DNA of 64,000 nt from an uncultured Clostridia bacterium (GTDB lineage Bacteria; Bacillota; Clostridia; Monoglobales; Monoglobaceae), in NCBI GenBank assembly GCA_947631965.1, contig CANRNL010000010.1:1-64000 (forward strand), written 5' to 3'. Under the pieces are notes generated by a model that was not told where the DNA came from, ran no database searches, and saw only the letters and a list, made by a program, of their open reading frames with translations. Of this stretch, positions 7,598 to 17,196 are shown piece after piece. The position numbers and the translations under genes are program-made. The first letter of the stretch is position 1; each line of letters starts with the position of its first letter.

Positions 7598-9403
7598 TTA
7601 CATAACGTGAGCCATAATGCCGCCAACCGTGAGCGCGATAATAAAACCGGAAATCCATATTGCCGCCGCCTCCGCTTTGGAGCGTTCCTTAAACATCACC
7701 AAAACGCTCGCTATGCAGGGCACGAAAAGCGTCAGCGTGGTCATAGCGGTGAGGGTCTGCTTCGGAGTCATAACTATGTCAGAAAGCCCCGCAACGCCGA
7801 AATCGCGCCTAAGTATGCCCATAATAAAGGCGTAAGCCGCCTCGCGCGGTAGCTTCAGCACGCCGATTATTAAAGGCTCGGCGGCAGTTATTATGCTGCT
7901 AAGCAGTCCGCTGTATTTTAAGACGCTCAATACCGCCGAGCCGACAATAAAGACCCCTGTCGCCTCGCTTATAAACCCCTCGGTTTTGGAGAGCGTCTTT
8001 TTGAATATATTCTTCGGGGACGGTATTCTCATACGCGGAAGCTCAAGAAGCAGGACGGACGAGTTGCCGGGCAGGACGCGGTTTAAAACCGTACCCGTGA
8101 TTATGAATACCGCGCCTATAGTCACCGCGTATATCAGACATACCACGCCGCCGAGCGGAGCCAGCGCGCCGACTATTATCCCTATCTGAGCCGAGCAGGG
8201 TATGGTTATTCCGAGAAGCGCGGTGGCAATTGTTTTCTCGCGGCGTGTGGTGAGCAGGCGGGTTGAAACCGTGGCGGCGGTGACGCACCCGAAGCCCAAT
8301 ATAAGCGGAATTATCGCGCGTCCGTTAAGACCTATCTTTGATAGACTGCGGTCGAGCAGGACGGCGATTCTCGGTATGCATCCCGAATCCTCAAGCAGAG
8401 AAAGCATAAGATAAAACGCCGCGACGAGAGGGGTCAAAAGCCCGATAACGCATATCGGAGCCATTGTGAGAATACCGAACTCGCCGATGAACAGCTCACT
8501 GAAAAATGTTCCGTTCGGAATAAATTTGGATATTAGGTTCACTATAAACGGGCGGTATATGCCCTCCATAATTACTCCGCGCGTGAAGTCGGCGACGACC
8601 TGCGCCGCTATGTAGCCCACAAACCAAAATATCAGGATAAGACAAATTATAAGAAACGGGAATCCGAAGGCGGGGCGAAGCAAAAGTCTGCCGATTTTTT
8701 CGGATAAGTCAAAATTTTTTGCGCTTTTTGAGGTCACCTCGTCCGCGATTTTGTCCGCCAGCTTCCGACGCAGGGAATAGACTTCCTCGCGCATACAAGG
8801 GTCGGTTCGGCGGTACTTTTTGAGCATTTCTCTGTCGCCTTCGAGAAGCAGCACAACGTCGGCATAGCTTTCGGCAATATTCTTATGCTTTAGAATAATG
8901 GGCATAATGTTTCCGACGCAGGCTTTATCCACCGCGTTTTGAAGCTCCTCGATTCCCTCGCCGCGAATCGCCGAGGCGGGAATTACGGGTACGCCGAGCC
9001 GCTCTGAGAGAAGCTTCGCGTCTATTTTAATTTTAAGGCGGCGCACCTCGTCCATCATATTCAGGCATACTATCACCCGCTTGCCCATATCTATAAGCTG
9101 TCTTGTCAGGAACAAGTCACGCCTCAGGTGCAGTGCGTCCACCACGTTTACTATAATGTCTCCGTTTAAAATTACCTCTCTTGCAACGCGTTCCTCGTCG
9201 TTAAAGTCGGATATTCCATATATTCCGGGTGTGTCCGTCACGGTTCTTCCGCGCCATTTCCCAGAAGTCGTTTCGACGGTCGTGCCTGCAAAATTCGAGA
9301 CTTCGACGTATACGCCGGTAAACGCGCCGAAAAAAACCGACTTTCCGACGTTGGGGTTGCCAACGAATACTATGGTTTGCTCTTTGCGCGTAAAATCAAA
9401 CAA
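7598..9403 (-). CDS. feoB: Ferrous iron transporter FeoB
   Basis: The product is 601 residues. The N-terminal GTPase domain shows G1 GNPNVGKS, the G2 threonines in FAGTTVE, G3 DTPG and G4 NMMD; a linker leads to the polytopic membrane part with Gate-type segments. It imports Fe(II), coupled to GTP hydrolysis. It is shorter than the roughly 770-residue enterobacterial form, as expected for the compact Firmicutes type. The chosen start is TTG 9403, behind GGGAGG at normal spacing; the nearby ATG is out of frame. It follows feoA by 51 bp and is the last gene of the hprK-dnaE operon. No clear Fur box was seen near it. Confidence 0.93.
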   Translation of the reverse strand: MFDFTRKEQTIVFVGNPNVGKSVFFGAFTGVYVEVSNFAGTTVETTSGKWRGRTVTDTPGIYGISDFNDEERVAREVILNGDIIVNVVDALHLRRDLFLTRQLIDMGKRVIVCLNMMDEVRRLKIKIDAKLLSERLGVPVIPASAIRGEGIEELQNAVDKACVGNIMPIILKHKNIAESYADVVLLLEGDREMLKKYRRTDPCMREEVYSLRRKLADKIADEVTSKSAKNFDLSEKIGRLLLRPAFGFPFLIICLILIFWFVGYIAAQVVADFTRGVIMEGIYRPFIVNLISKFIPNGTFFSELFIGEFGILTMAPICVIGLLTPLVAAFYLMLSLLEDSGCIPRIAVLLDRSLSKIGLNGRAIIPLILGFGCVTAATVSTRLLTTRREKTIATALLGITIPCSAQIGIIVGALAPLGGVVCLIYAVTIGAVFIITGTVLNRVLPGNSSVLLLELPRMRIPSPKNIFKKTLSKTEGFISEATGVFIVGSAVLSVLKYSGLLSSIITAAEPLIIGVLKLPREAAYAFIMGILRRDFGVAGLSDIVMTPKQTLTAMTTLTLFVPCIASVLVMFKERSKAEAAAIWISGFIIALTVGGIMAHVM

Positions 9404-9454
9404 AAGACATTACCTCCCGAAAAAATTTGGTATGTCTTTTGTTTATTATTGATT

Positions 9455-9676
9455 TTATTTTCTTAAGTCCACGATTATTTTTTTCGCGAGCGGATTTCCC
9501 ACCGCAATCTCCTGACCTCCGACGCTGAGCATAACGGGGCCTCCGCTGATTTTGAAAATACACTCCGCGTCCGCGCCCTCGAACATTCCGAGGCGTATCG
9601 CACGCACTCTTATCTCGTCGTCGGGTATTGAAATTATCTTAAACGACCTTCCCGCTTTGACCTCGCTGAGCCTCAT
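9455..9676 (-). CDS. feoA: FeoA, SH3-like partner of FeoB
   Basis: The 73-residue product has the FeoA pattern: a short N-terminal strand (MRLSEVKAG), RAIRLGMFEGADAECIFK and the closing GGQEIAVGNPLAKKI. FeoA proteins are small cytoplasmic SH3-like factors needed for FeoB activity. Its ATG lies only 6 bp past the dnaE stop, and its Shine-Dalgarno (AAAGGGTGA) overlaps the dnaE end. Transcription therefore most likely reads through from dnaE, which is an unusual place for an iron uptake operon. Confidence 0.9.
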   Translation of the reverse strand: MRLSEVKAGRSFKIISIPDDEIRVRAIRLGMFEGADAECIFKISGGPVMLSVGGQEIAVGNPLAKKIIVDLRK

Positions 9677-9682
9677 ACGCCG

Positions 9683-12600
9683 TCACCCTTTTTTGACGAA
9701 TTTTACGTTTTCCTCGCCGAGCAGACGAGAGAGCCTGCCTATAACCTCGCTGCCCTCAAAGACCCACATATTGCTCGGCGCGAGCATTGTCTTTTTGGAG
9801 TCGGCATAGTTTATATAGACAGGAACGTTTCCGTTGGTGTTGGAAATATAGCGTTTTATGGCGGTGTATTTGCCGCTGTCGGTCGAGTTTAAGCGAAGAT
9901 ACAGCTTGCCGCCGCTCTCGGCGGTCGGTTTTTCTGCAAAATCGTCTTTTAAATATGAATTGTCGCCGAGCGCGTCAAATATGCTTAGCTGACCCGCTGC
10001 GGTGTTTTTGCTCTGAGCGACCGCGCCGTCGACTATTCTCTCGTAATTTGCCATAAGCGCGTTGCGCGACAGCTTCATACCGTCAAACGCGCCGCACTCT
10101 ATAAGTCCTTCCGCAATTTTTTTGGTAAGCTTTTTGTCCGCCATTCGGTGGCAGAAGTCGGTGAACGACATAAACCGTCCGTTCTTCGCTCGCTCAACCT
10201 CCATATCTTCGATAAAGCCTGTTCCTATGTTCTTTACCGCTCCGAGCCCGTATCTGATGTTGCCGTCGGGCGTTACCGTAAATGATACGCCGCTTTCGTT
10301 TATGTCGGACGGAAGCAGACGTATGCCGTGCTTCTCCGCGCTTTTGATATATTTTTCTGTTTTATCCGCGCGTCCGAGCGTCGCGGACAAAAGCGCCGCA
10401 AAGAACTCGGCGGGATAGCGGCATTTGAGCCACGCGGTCTGGTATGCAACATAGGAGTAAGCCGCCGCGTGCGCCTTGTTAAAGGCGTATGACGCAAACG
10501 ACAGCATTTCGTCAAAAATTTCGGCGGCGGTCTTTTCGTCGATTCCGTTTTTGACCGCTCCCGCGATTATCTCGTTGCCGTTTTCATCACTAAGCCCATA
10601 TATGAAGTTCTGCCGTTCCTCGCGCATAACGTCGGACTTCTTTTTGGACATAGCCTTTCGCACAAGGTCGGCGCGCCCGAGAGAAAATCCGCCGAGGGTG
10701 CGCACTATCTGCATAACCTGCTCCTGATACACGATGCAGCCGTAGGTCACGTTCAAAATCGGCTCAAGCGCCGGGTGCTTGTAGACGATTTTGCTTGGGT
10801 TGTGCTTGTTCTCGATGTACTTCGGTATCGAGTCCATAGGTCCGGGACGGTAGAGCGCGATACCCGCGATTATATCCTCCAGACAGCTTGGCTTGAGTTC
10901 GGTCAGAAATCGCTTCATACCCGCCGACTCAAGCTGAAAGATGCCGTCCGTGTCTCCGCGGGAAATCATTTGATAGGTTTTTGCGTCGGAGTAGTCAAGG
11001 CGGCTTAAATCAATCTCAATGCTTTTGGTCTTTTTTATGTTTTCAATTGCGTTTTTGATTATAGTGAGATTGTTGAGCCCCAAAATGTCCATTTTGAGAA
11101 GTCCCAGCTCCTCGACAACCGTCATCGGGAACTGTGTGGTTACGGTATCTTCGTTTCGTTGGACGGGGATATGCTCAACAAGCGGAGCGCGCGTTATAAC
11201 AACGCCCGCCGCGTGAGTCGAGGCGTTGCGCGGCAGACCCTCAATCTCACGCGCAATATCAACGACCCGCTTTGTGGTTTCGTCCGACCTGTAAAGCTCG
11301 GCGAAGCTCGAACTTGTTTTAAGCGCGTCCTCAATCGTGATTTTCGGCGCAAACGGAATTTGCGACGTTATCTTGTCCACCATACGAAGCGGCACGTTAA
11401 GCACGCGCCCCACGTCGCGTATCGCCTGCTTCGCGGCAAGCGTTCCGAATGTGATTATCTGCGCGGCGTGGGAAGAACCGTATTTGTTTATGATATACTC
11501 TATTACCTGCGGCCTGCCTTCCGGACTGAAATCAGTGTCAATATCGGGCATCGAAATACGTTCGGGGTTTAGAAAACGCTCGAAGAACAGTCCGAACTTC
11601 ATAGGGTCTATCGTGGTTATGTCGAGACAGTAGGAGACTACCGAGCCCGCTGCCGAGCCTCGCCCCGGACCTACCATTATTCCGCTTTGCTTGGCGTATT
11701 TTATGAAGTCCCAGACTATCAGAAAATAGTCCACAAACCCCATATCCTCGATTACCGAAAGCTCATATTCAAGCTGACGGCGCGCCTTTTCGTCGGCGCT
11801 GTCGTAACGCTCGGCAAAGCCTTTTTCGCAAAGCTCCCTTAAATATTGCTTTGAGGTATATCCGTCCGGAACATCAAAGAGAGGCAGAGGCTGTCTGTCA
11901 AAGCTGATTGTAACGTCGCACATATCCGCGATTTTCTGCGTGTTTTCAATCGCTTCGGGAATATTGGGAAACAACGCTCGCATCTCATCTTCCGACTTTA
12001 CATAAAGCTCCTGAGACTCCATTTTTACGCGGTCGGGGTCGTCAAGCGTTTTCATTGTCTGTATGCACATAAGTATGTCTTGAATCTCCGCGTTTTCTTT
12101 GTTTACATAATGTATGTCATTGGTCGCCGCGAGCGGCAGAGAAAGCTCGTTTGAGAGGCGAATAAGTCCGTGGTTTAAATATAGCTGGTCTTTCAGCCCG
12201 TGGTTTTGTATTTCGATATAAAAATTTCCGTCGCCGAAAATTTTAGAGAGCTTCAACGCGTCCGCCTTTGCGCCGTCGTAGTCCCCGCCGAGTATTTTCT
12301 GAGAGATTATGCCGTACATACAGCCCGAAAGAGCTATAAGACCATCCGAATTTTCGCGGAGCAGATCAAAATCGACGCGGGGCTTGTAGTAGAAGCCCTC
12401 GGTGAAGCCCGCCGAAACAATCTTCATTAGATTTTTATAGCCTGTATTGTTTTTCGCAAGAAGAATGAGGTGGTAACGCTTGGCGTCGAACGGGTGTTCT
12501 TTGTCAAAACGGGTTCGCGCCGCGAGATATACCTCGCAGCCGAGTATCGGCTTTATGCCGATTGACTTTGCGTATTTATAAAACTCTATCACGCCGTACA

Positions 12601-12730
12601 TATTGCCGTGGTCGGTTATCGCCATGGCGGTCTGACCCAGTTCTTTGGCGCGGTCTAAAATTTTCGGAATTGTGCCCGCGCCGTCGAGCAGGCTGTACGC
12701 GGTGTGCGTATGAAGATGTACGAAAGACAT
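9683..12730 (-). CDS. dnaE: DNA polymerase III alpha subunit DnaE, short form
   Basis: The 1015-residue product has the N-terminal PHP domain (HLHTHTAYSLLDGAGTIPK, TDHGNMYG), the catalytic palm with PDIDTDF and GPGRGSAAGS, and the HhH region around LIECGAFDGMKLSRNAL. DnaE proteins are usually about 1,100-1,160 residues. After the AAGQLSIFD motif this one goes almost directly into the last C-terminal segment (GKLYLRLNSTDSGK, VFEGSEVIGRLSRLLG). The EKE-x-LG-x-x-x-SGHPL region that opens the usual OB-fold is not visible, so about 110-130 residues appear to be missing. Start ATG 12730 follows GAGGTGAG. In Firmicutes DnaE usually works beside PolC, which is not in this window. Confidence 0.93.
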   Translation of the reverse strand: MSFVHLHTHTAYSLLDGAGTIPKILDRAKELGQTAMAITDHGNMYGVIEFYKYAKSIGIKPILGCEVYLAARTRFDKEHPFDAKRYHLILLAKNNTGYKNLMKIVSAGFTEGFYYKPRVDFDLLRENSDGLIALSGCMYGIISQKILGGDYDGAKADALKLSKIFGDGNFYIEIQNHGLKDQLYLNHGLIRLSNELSLPLAATNDIHYVNKENAEIQDILMCIQTMKTLDDPDRVKMESQELYVKSEDEMRALFPNIPEAIENTQKIADMCDVTISFDRQPLPLFDVPDGYTSKQYLRELCEKGFAERYDSADEKARRQLEYELSVIEDMGFVDYFLIVWDFIKYAKQSGIMVGPGRGSAAGSVVSYCLDITTIDPMKFGLFFERFLNPERISMPDIDTDFSPEGRPQVIEYIINKYGSSHAAQIITFGTLAAKQAIRDVGRVLNVPLRMVDKITSQIPFAPKITIEDALKTSSSFAELYRSDETTKRVVDIAREIEGLPRNASTHAAGVVITRAPLVEHIPVQRNEDTVTTQFPMTVVEELGLLKMDILGLNNLTIIKNAIENIKKTKSIEIDLSRLDYSDAKTYQMISRGDTDGIFQLESAGMKRFLTELKPSCLEDIIAGIALYRPGPMDSIPKYIENKHNPSKIVYKHPALEPILNVTYGCIVYQEQVMQIVRTLGGFSLGRADLVRKAMSKKKSDVMREERQNFIYGLSDENGNEIIAGAVKNGIDEKTAAEIFDEMLSFASYAFNKAHAAAYSYVAYQTAWLKCRYPAEFFAALLSATLGRADKTEKYIKSAEKHGIRLLPSDINESGVSFTVTPDGNIRYGLGAVKNIGTGFIEDMEVERAKNGRFMSFTDFCHRMADKKLTKKIAEGLIECGAFDGMKLSRNALMANYERIVDGAVAQSKNTAAGQLSIFDALGDNSYLKDDFAEKPTAESGGKLYLRLNSTDSGKYTAIKRYISNTNGNVPVYINYADSKKTMLAPSNMWVFEGSEVIGRLSRLLGEENVKFVKKG

Positions 12731-12759
12731 AATCTCACCTCTTTTCCTAATGGCTTTAA

Positions 12760-13665
12760 TCAGTTTTTGTCCGCTATGTCCATAAGCCGCTTCATCCTGT
12801 GGCTCACGCCCGATTTTGTGAGCGGAGGAGTAAAAAGCGCGCCAAGCTCCGAGAGCGGCGCGTCTTTGTGCTTTATGCGCATATACGCCAAATCGCGCAG
12901 GTCATCGGGCAGATTTTTAATTCCCATACCGTTTTCTATTTTTTCTATGGCTTTAAGCTGTTTGACCGCCGCCGACACCGCTTTGTCGTAGTTTGCGGTT
13001 TCGCCGTTTACCGAGCGGTTCATACCGTTGCGAAGCTCCTTTTCGATTTTCACGTTCAGCATTTCCATCTGTGCGCCGTACGCTCCGACGGCGGCGAGAA
13101 TGTCGCATATCGTTTCGCTGTTTTTCGTGTATATTATGCAGTTGCCCGCCCTCTCGCCCATACCCGTTTTAAACGACAGCTCTCCGAGAAGCTCGGAAAA
13201 ATCGCGCGCCAGACCGCGAAAGTGGGTTACAAATTCGAGATTGTAATTTCGGCTGGGGTCAACGATAGTCGCCCCGCCCAGAAACGCGCCGCGCACAAAG
13301 GCGCGTTTGCAGCATTTCTTTCGCACGAGGTCGGGAGATATTCTGCGGCGGATAAGCCGCCCTCCGCTTGGGTCTGTAAGCGCGAATGTTTTGAGAACAC
13401 GCTCTGTTATATCCTTATTGCAAAGCTCGGCAGTATAGAAGTTTTTTTCCTGCCTTGTTTCGATTTTATACAAAAATACGCGCTCGAAAAGCGCGCAAAA
13501 CTTTTCCGTGAGAGCCGAGTTCTCGCTGGCAAGTCTGATTTTGTTCTCCGAAACGCTCCCGCCGAACAGCAGCATACCCGCAAGCTGAGCCGCCGCGCAG
13601 CAGTTGTTTTTTATTTCAAAATTCAAGACTTCGTCTTTCGCACGTCTGGAATATGATTTTTGCAT
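12760..13665 (-). CDS. whiA: DNA-binding protein WhiA
   Basis: The 301-residue product begins QKSYSRRAKDEVLNFE and carries a LAGLIDADG-like homing-endonuclease-derived core (AGMLLFGGSVS, RGAFLGGATIVDPSRNYNLE), then a C-terminal helix-turn-helix (LRDLAYMRIKHKDAPLSELG, TKSGVSHRMKRL). WhiA influences cell division and chromosome segregation in Firmicutes. ATG 13665 is preferred because AAAGGCGG lies ahead of it; an upstream TTG would overlap rapZ. Its place between rapZ and dnaE is classic. The endonuclease catalytic residues are lost in this family. Confidence 0.93.
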   Translation of the reverse strand: MQKSYSRRAKDEVLNFEIKNNCCAAAQLAGMLLFGGSVSENKIRLASENSALTEKFCALFERVFLYKIETRQEKNFYTAELCNKDITERVLKTFALTDPSGGRLIRRRISPDLVRKKCCKRAFVRGAFLGGATIVDPSRNYNLEFVTHFRGLARDFSELLGELSFKTGMGERAGNCIIYTKNSETICDILAAVGAYGAQMEMLNVKIEKELRNGMNRSVNGETANYDKAVSAAVKQLKAIEKIENGMGIKNLPDDLRDLAYMRIKHKDAPLSELGALFTPPLTKSGVSHRMKRLMDIADKN

Positions 13666-13687
13666 ACCCGCAAACCGCCTTTCGGAA

Positions 13688-14536
13688 TTATCTTTCAATA
13701 TCTCTGTGGGTTATTACCGCGCGGTGACCGTTCTCTTTCATAGCCTTGAAAAGAGCCTCGGCAATCGTTACCGAGCGGTGATGTCCTCCGGTGCAGCCTA
13801 TCGAAATCACAAGCTGCGACTTTCCGTCGTTGAGATAATGCGGAATTAAATATTCTATCATATTAAGCAGCATATCAAAGAATTTTTTGCTTTGCTCAAA
13901 ACTCATAACGTAGCCCGACACGTCGTCGTCAAGACCCGTCTTGTGCTTGAGTTCTTCTATATAAAACGGATTTGGCAGAAAACGTACGTCAAAAACAAGG
14001 TCGGAGTCAAGCGGTATTCCGTGCTTGTAGCCGAACGTGATTATATTTATCAGAAGCCCGTTTGAAACGTCGAAGTCGGTATATATCGAGCGTATATGCT
14101 CACGCAGCTTCGCGGGCTTTATGTCGGTAGTGTTTATAATGTGGGTCGCCCGTCCGCGTATTTCGGCAAGCTCGCGCCGCTCGGTTGAGATTGCGTCGGT
14201 TATAAGACCGCCCTTTGAGAGAGGGTGTTTGCGGCGCGTTTCTTTGTAACGGTCTACAAGCGTCTTGTCGTTTGCCTCCAGAAACAAAAGGTCGTATTTG
14301 TAGTTCTCCTCCGTAAGCTCGTCGAGCGCACGCAAAAGCTCCTTTGCTCCGCCCGCGCGCATATCGCTGACGATAGCCGCATTGCGTATTGTCTCCGAGC
14401 TGTCGCAAAGCTGTGCAAATTTAACTATAAGCTGAGGCGGAATGTTGTCAACGCAGAAATATCCGAAGTCCTCAAGCGAATGAATCACGACCGACTTTCC
14501 CGCGCCCGACATACCCGTTATAACTATAAGGCTCAT
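13688..14536 (-). CDS. rapZ: RapZ/YvcJ nucleotide-binding protein
   Basis: The 282-residue product opens with ITGMSGAGKS (Walker A) and ends with the conserved ISIGCTGGHHRSVTIAEAL region, which in E. coli RapZ belongs to the RNA- and metabolite-binding C-terminal half. In E. coli it controls GlmS through small RNAs; in Firmicutes (YvcJ) its role is less clear. Length and motifs fit well. ATG 14536 follows GGGAGGAAAAG. Gene order murB-rapZ-whiA is standard; the family's usual YvcK neighbour is missing here. Confidence 0.93.
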   Translation of the reverse strand: MSLIVITGMSGAGKSVVIHSLEDFGYFCVDNIPPQLIVKFAQLCDSSETIRNAAIVSDMRAGGAKELLRALDELTEENYKYDLLFLEANDKTLVDRYKETRRKHPLSKGGLITDAISTERRELAEIRGRATHIINTTDIKPAKLREHIRSIYTDFDVSNGLLINIITFGYKHGIPLDSDLVFDVRFLPNPFYIEELKHKTGLDDDVSGYVMSFEQSKKFFDMLLNMIEYLIPHYLNDGKSQLVISIGCTGGHHRSVTIAEALFKAMKENGHRAVITHRDIER

Positions 14537-14599
14537 AAGCTTTTCCTCCCAACCGTTGCAAATTTCGGCGCAAACCCCTGTGTGCCGTGTGTCTTACGT

Positions 14600-15496
14600 C
14601 TAAAACTCGCCCACAAACCTGATTTCGGGCGTGAGCGATACTCCCGTTTTTTCAAATACCGTTTTTTGAACATACTCTATAAGCCCGCGCACGTCCGCAG
14701 CCGTAGCATCGCCGTTGTTCACGATAAAACCGGTGTGCTTTTCGGACACGCCCGCGCCGCCTACCGTTACTCCGCGCAGACCGCAGTCGTCAATCAGCTT
14801 TGCGGCAAAATAACCTTCGGGTCGCTTGAACGCGCTTCCCGCGCTCGGCTTGTCAAGCGGCTGCTTTTCACTTCTTTGCCGCTTCAAATCCAGCATACGG
14901 GCGCGTATCTCGCTTTCATTCCCCTCGCTGAGCTTAATGTCGCAGCCTACCACAACCAAGCCGCCGTCTTGAAAGCGGCTGGAGCGATATGCAAAATCAC
15001 ACTCGTCCGCGCCGCATTCGCAAAGCTTGCCCGCCTCGTCCAGGTAACGTACGCGGGTTATAACGTCGCAAAGCTCTCCTCCGTACGCTCCGGCGTTCAT
15101 AACAACGCCGCCGCCGAGCGTGCCGGGTATCCCCGCCGCAAATTCAAGCCCCGTAAGAGAGCGCTTCGCAGCCTCGTTCGCAAGACGCGCAAGCGTTATT
15201 CCCGCGTCGGCATATACGTTTGTTTCGTTTACTTCAAAACCGTCCGCCTTCGCAAGACACAAAACCGCTCCGCGTATGCCGCGGTCGCCCACCAAAAGGT
15301 TCGAACCGTTTCCGAGTACCAAAAACGGAAAATCGTTGCTTTTTAAAATCGAAACGGCTTTTATAGCATCGTCCATACTCTGAGGAAGAAGAAACAAGTC
15401 CGCCGTTCCGCCTATTTTAAAGGTGCTGTGATTTTTCATAGGCTCATCGGTCAAAACGTTTTCTTTGCCGATTGCGCCTTCAAGCAGTTTCCGCAA
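14600..15496 (-). CDS. murB: UDP-N-acetylenolpyruvoylglucosamine reductase MurB
   Basis: The 298-residue product makes UDP-MurNAc from UDP-GlcNAc-enolpyruvate, with FAD and NADPH, in the cytoplasm. Visible motifs are HSTFKIGGTAD and LGNGSNLLVGDRG (FAD domain), GIPGTLGG, AYRSSRFQ, PSAGSAFKRPEG with the catalytic Ser, and TPEIRFVGEF with the catalytic Glu. The lack of an extra loop suggests type II MurB. Translation appears to start at TTG 15496 behind TAAGGAGTG. It is followed by rapZ after a 63-bp gap and preceded by the PHP gene. Confidence 0.95.
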   Translation of the reverse strand: MRKLLEGAIGKENVLTDEPMKNHSTFKIGGTADLFLLPQSMDDAIKAVSILKSNDFPFLVLGNGSNLLVGDRGIRGAVLCLAKADGFEVNETNVYADAGITLARLANEAAKRSLTGLEFAAGIPGTLGGGVVMNAGAYGGELCDVITRVRYLDEAGKLCECGADECDFAYRSSRFQDGGLVVVGCDIKLSEGNESEIRARMLDLKRQRSEKQPLDKPSAGSAFKRPEGYFAAKLIDDCGLRGVTVGGAGVSEKHTGFIVNNGDATAADVRGLIEYVQKTVFEKTGVSLTPEIRFVGEF

Positions 15497-15507
15497 AATA
15501 TCACTCC

Positions 15508-16227
15508 TTATTGTTTTGCACGTCTTTCACGCAGAAAATTCTCAAATTTTTCCGCGGTCAGGTTCATAATAAGCTCTTCGGGAAAATCAATTTCTTCGAG
15601 CATTTTAATCGCGTCGTCGAACTTTCCGATTTGGAAAAGACTGTGCGCATCCGAGCCTACCACTATTTTCGTTCCCTCGTTTTTGCAGGCGATTGCGATT
15701 TTGCGGCATATTTCACCGCTTCCCTTACGAAACTTAAATGAATGGTTGTTTATTTCAATCGCTTTGCCCGCTTCCTTAGCCGCGCGTATTACCGGCTCTA
15801 TGTCGTATTGAAACAGAGGGTTGCCGCTGTGACCGCATATGTCTACGGTCGGATTTTTCATTATATTGAGCCACGTTTCGGTGTGCTTTTCCTTTGTCTT
15901 TGGCATATATACCGGTCTGTGTATCGAAGCGATGACGACTTCAAGACCCGGATATAATTCTTCGGGCAAGTCGGTGTTTCCGTCGGTGTCCATAATGCTG
16001 ACCTCTATACCGTAGAGCATCTTTAAGCCATCCACCTCACGCGGCAGATCGCGCATATTGCGGAAGTGCCACATATGGGGCGTGTCGGGAAGATAGCCGG
16101 GCGCGTGGTCGGTAACGCAGAGCATTTGCAAGCCCTTAGCCTTTGCCGCGGTTATGTTCTCGTACAGCGTGCTGTAAGCGTGAGTGCTTGCCAGAGTATG
16201 AGTGTGGGTGTCAACAAGTATGTTCAA
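15508..16227 (-). CDS. PHP-domain phosphatase/phosphoesterase (YcdX-like)
   Basis: The 239-residue product has the metal-binding PHP motifs DTHTHTLAS near the N-terminus, CVTDHAPG, ASIHRPVY, CGHSGNP and VVGSDAHS, which match the trinuclear-metal YcdX-type phosphatases. It should hydrolyse a phosphate monoester, but the substrate is unknown. It starts at TTG 16227 with GGAGGACG upstream. It sits between hprK and murB in the same operon, as often seen in Clostridia. Confidence 0.88.
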   Translation of the reverse strand: MNILVDTHTHTLASTHAYSTLYENITAAKAKGLQMLCVTDHAPGYLPDTPHMWHFRNMRDLPREVDGLKMLYGIEVSIMDTDGNTDLPEELYPGLEVVIASIHRPVYMPKTKEKHTETWLNIMKNPTVDICGHSGNPLFQYDIEPVIRAAKEAGKAIEINNHSFKFRKGSGEICRKIAIACKNEGTKIVVGSDAHSLFQIGKFDDAIKMLEEIDFPEELIMNLTAEKFENFLRERRAKQ

Positions 16228-16263
16228 AATATTCGTCCTCCGTTTTGTTTTTTGAGAATACTA

Positions 16264-17196
16264 TTATCCTATTCGTTCGGTGATTCGCCTGTTAAGCTCC
16301 TCGGCGGCATTGTAGCCCATCTTTTTTTGACGATTGTTCATAGCCGCGACCTCGACAATTATAGCGAGGTTTCGTCCGGGGCGGACGGGGATGGTAAGAG
16401 ACGGAATATCCAGTCCCAAAATGTTGGTATATTCGTCCACCAGACCCAGACGGTCATATTGCTTTCCCTTTTGCCAAGCCTCCAGATGAATTACCATATC
16501 AATCTTTTCGGAGTCCTTTACGGCGCCCGCGCCGAATATTCTCTCGACGTCGACCACGCCGATACCGCGAATTTCAATAAAGTGGCGTATTATTTCGGGG
16601 GCGGCTCCGACCAGCGATATGGCGGACACTCTCCTGATTTCAACCGCGTCGTCCGCCACAAGACGGTGACCGCGCTTCATAAGCTCGACGGCCGTCTCGC
16701 TTTTTCCGACGCCGCTTTCTCCCATAATGAGGATTCCCTCGCCGTAGACCTCCACCAAAACTCCGTGCCTTGTTATGCGCGGCGCGAGCTTGTTGTTGAG
16801 GTAAGCGATAAGCGCGCCCGTAAAGACGGATGTTAAGCTCTGAGTTCTCAAAACCGTGGTTTCATACTCTTTCGCAAGCTCCAGCATTTCTGGGAATACA
16901 TTACAGCCGTGCGTCACAATTATCGCGGGGATGTTCTGCTCGAAAATCGCCCTCAGACTGCTCTCGCGCGCTATAGCGGTCATACCCTGCATATATGTGG
17001 TTTCGGTCATACCGAAAATTTGTATGCGCGACGAATTGAAATATTCAAAGAACCCGACTATTTGCAGCCCCGGACGATTCACTTCGGCGGAAGTTATCGG
17101 GGCGGGATTTTCGGGCATATAAATTGTTTCCAGGTGAAAATCGTTTAAAATAGTCGAGACTTCCACATTAAATTCAGATGACGTCGATGATGACAT
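16264..17196 (-). CDS. hprK: HPr kinase/phosphorylase
   Basis: The 310-residue product phosphorylates and dephosphorylates Ser46 of HPr, setting catabolite repression. The N-terminal domain holds THGCNVFPEML; the kinase domain has the P-loop GESGVGKSETAVELMKRGH (about residues 153-171), the second signature EIRGIGVVDVERIFG, and the C-terminal hexamer region. ATG 17196 is taken because GAGGTG lies ahead; the frame continues 32 codons upstream without support. It is the first gene of the minus-strand operon that ends with feoB. Confidence 0.95.
   Translation of the reverse strand: MSSSTSSEFNVEVSTILNDFHLETIYMPENPAPITSAEVNRPGLQIVGFFEYFNSSRIQIFGMTETTYMQGMTAIARESSLRAIFEQNIPAIIVTHGCNVFPEMLELAKEYETTVLRTQSLTSVFTGALIAYLNNKLAPRITRHGVLVEVYGEGILIMGESGVGKSETAVELMKRGHRLVADDAVEIRRVSAISLVGAAPEIIRHFIEIRGIGVVDVERIFGAGAVKDSEKIDMVIHLEAWQKGKQYDRLGLVDEYTNILGLDIPSLTIPVRPGRNLAIIVEVAAMNNRQKKMGYNAAEELNRRITERIG

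Noticed and set aside
9404-9454. Fur box between feoA and feoB
   Set aside because: No GATAATGATTATC-like dyad could be made out; the gap only holds the feoB ribosome site.
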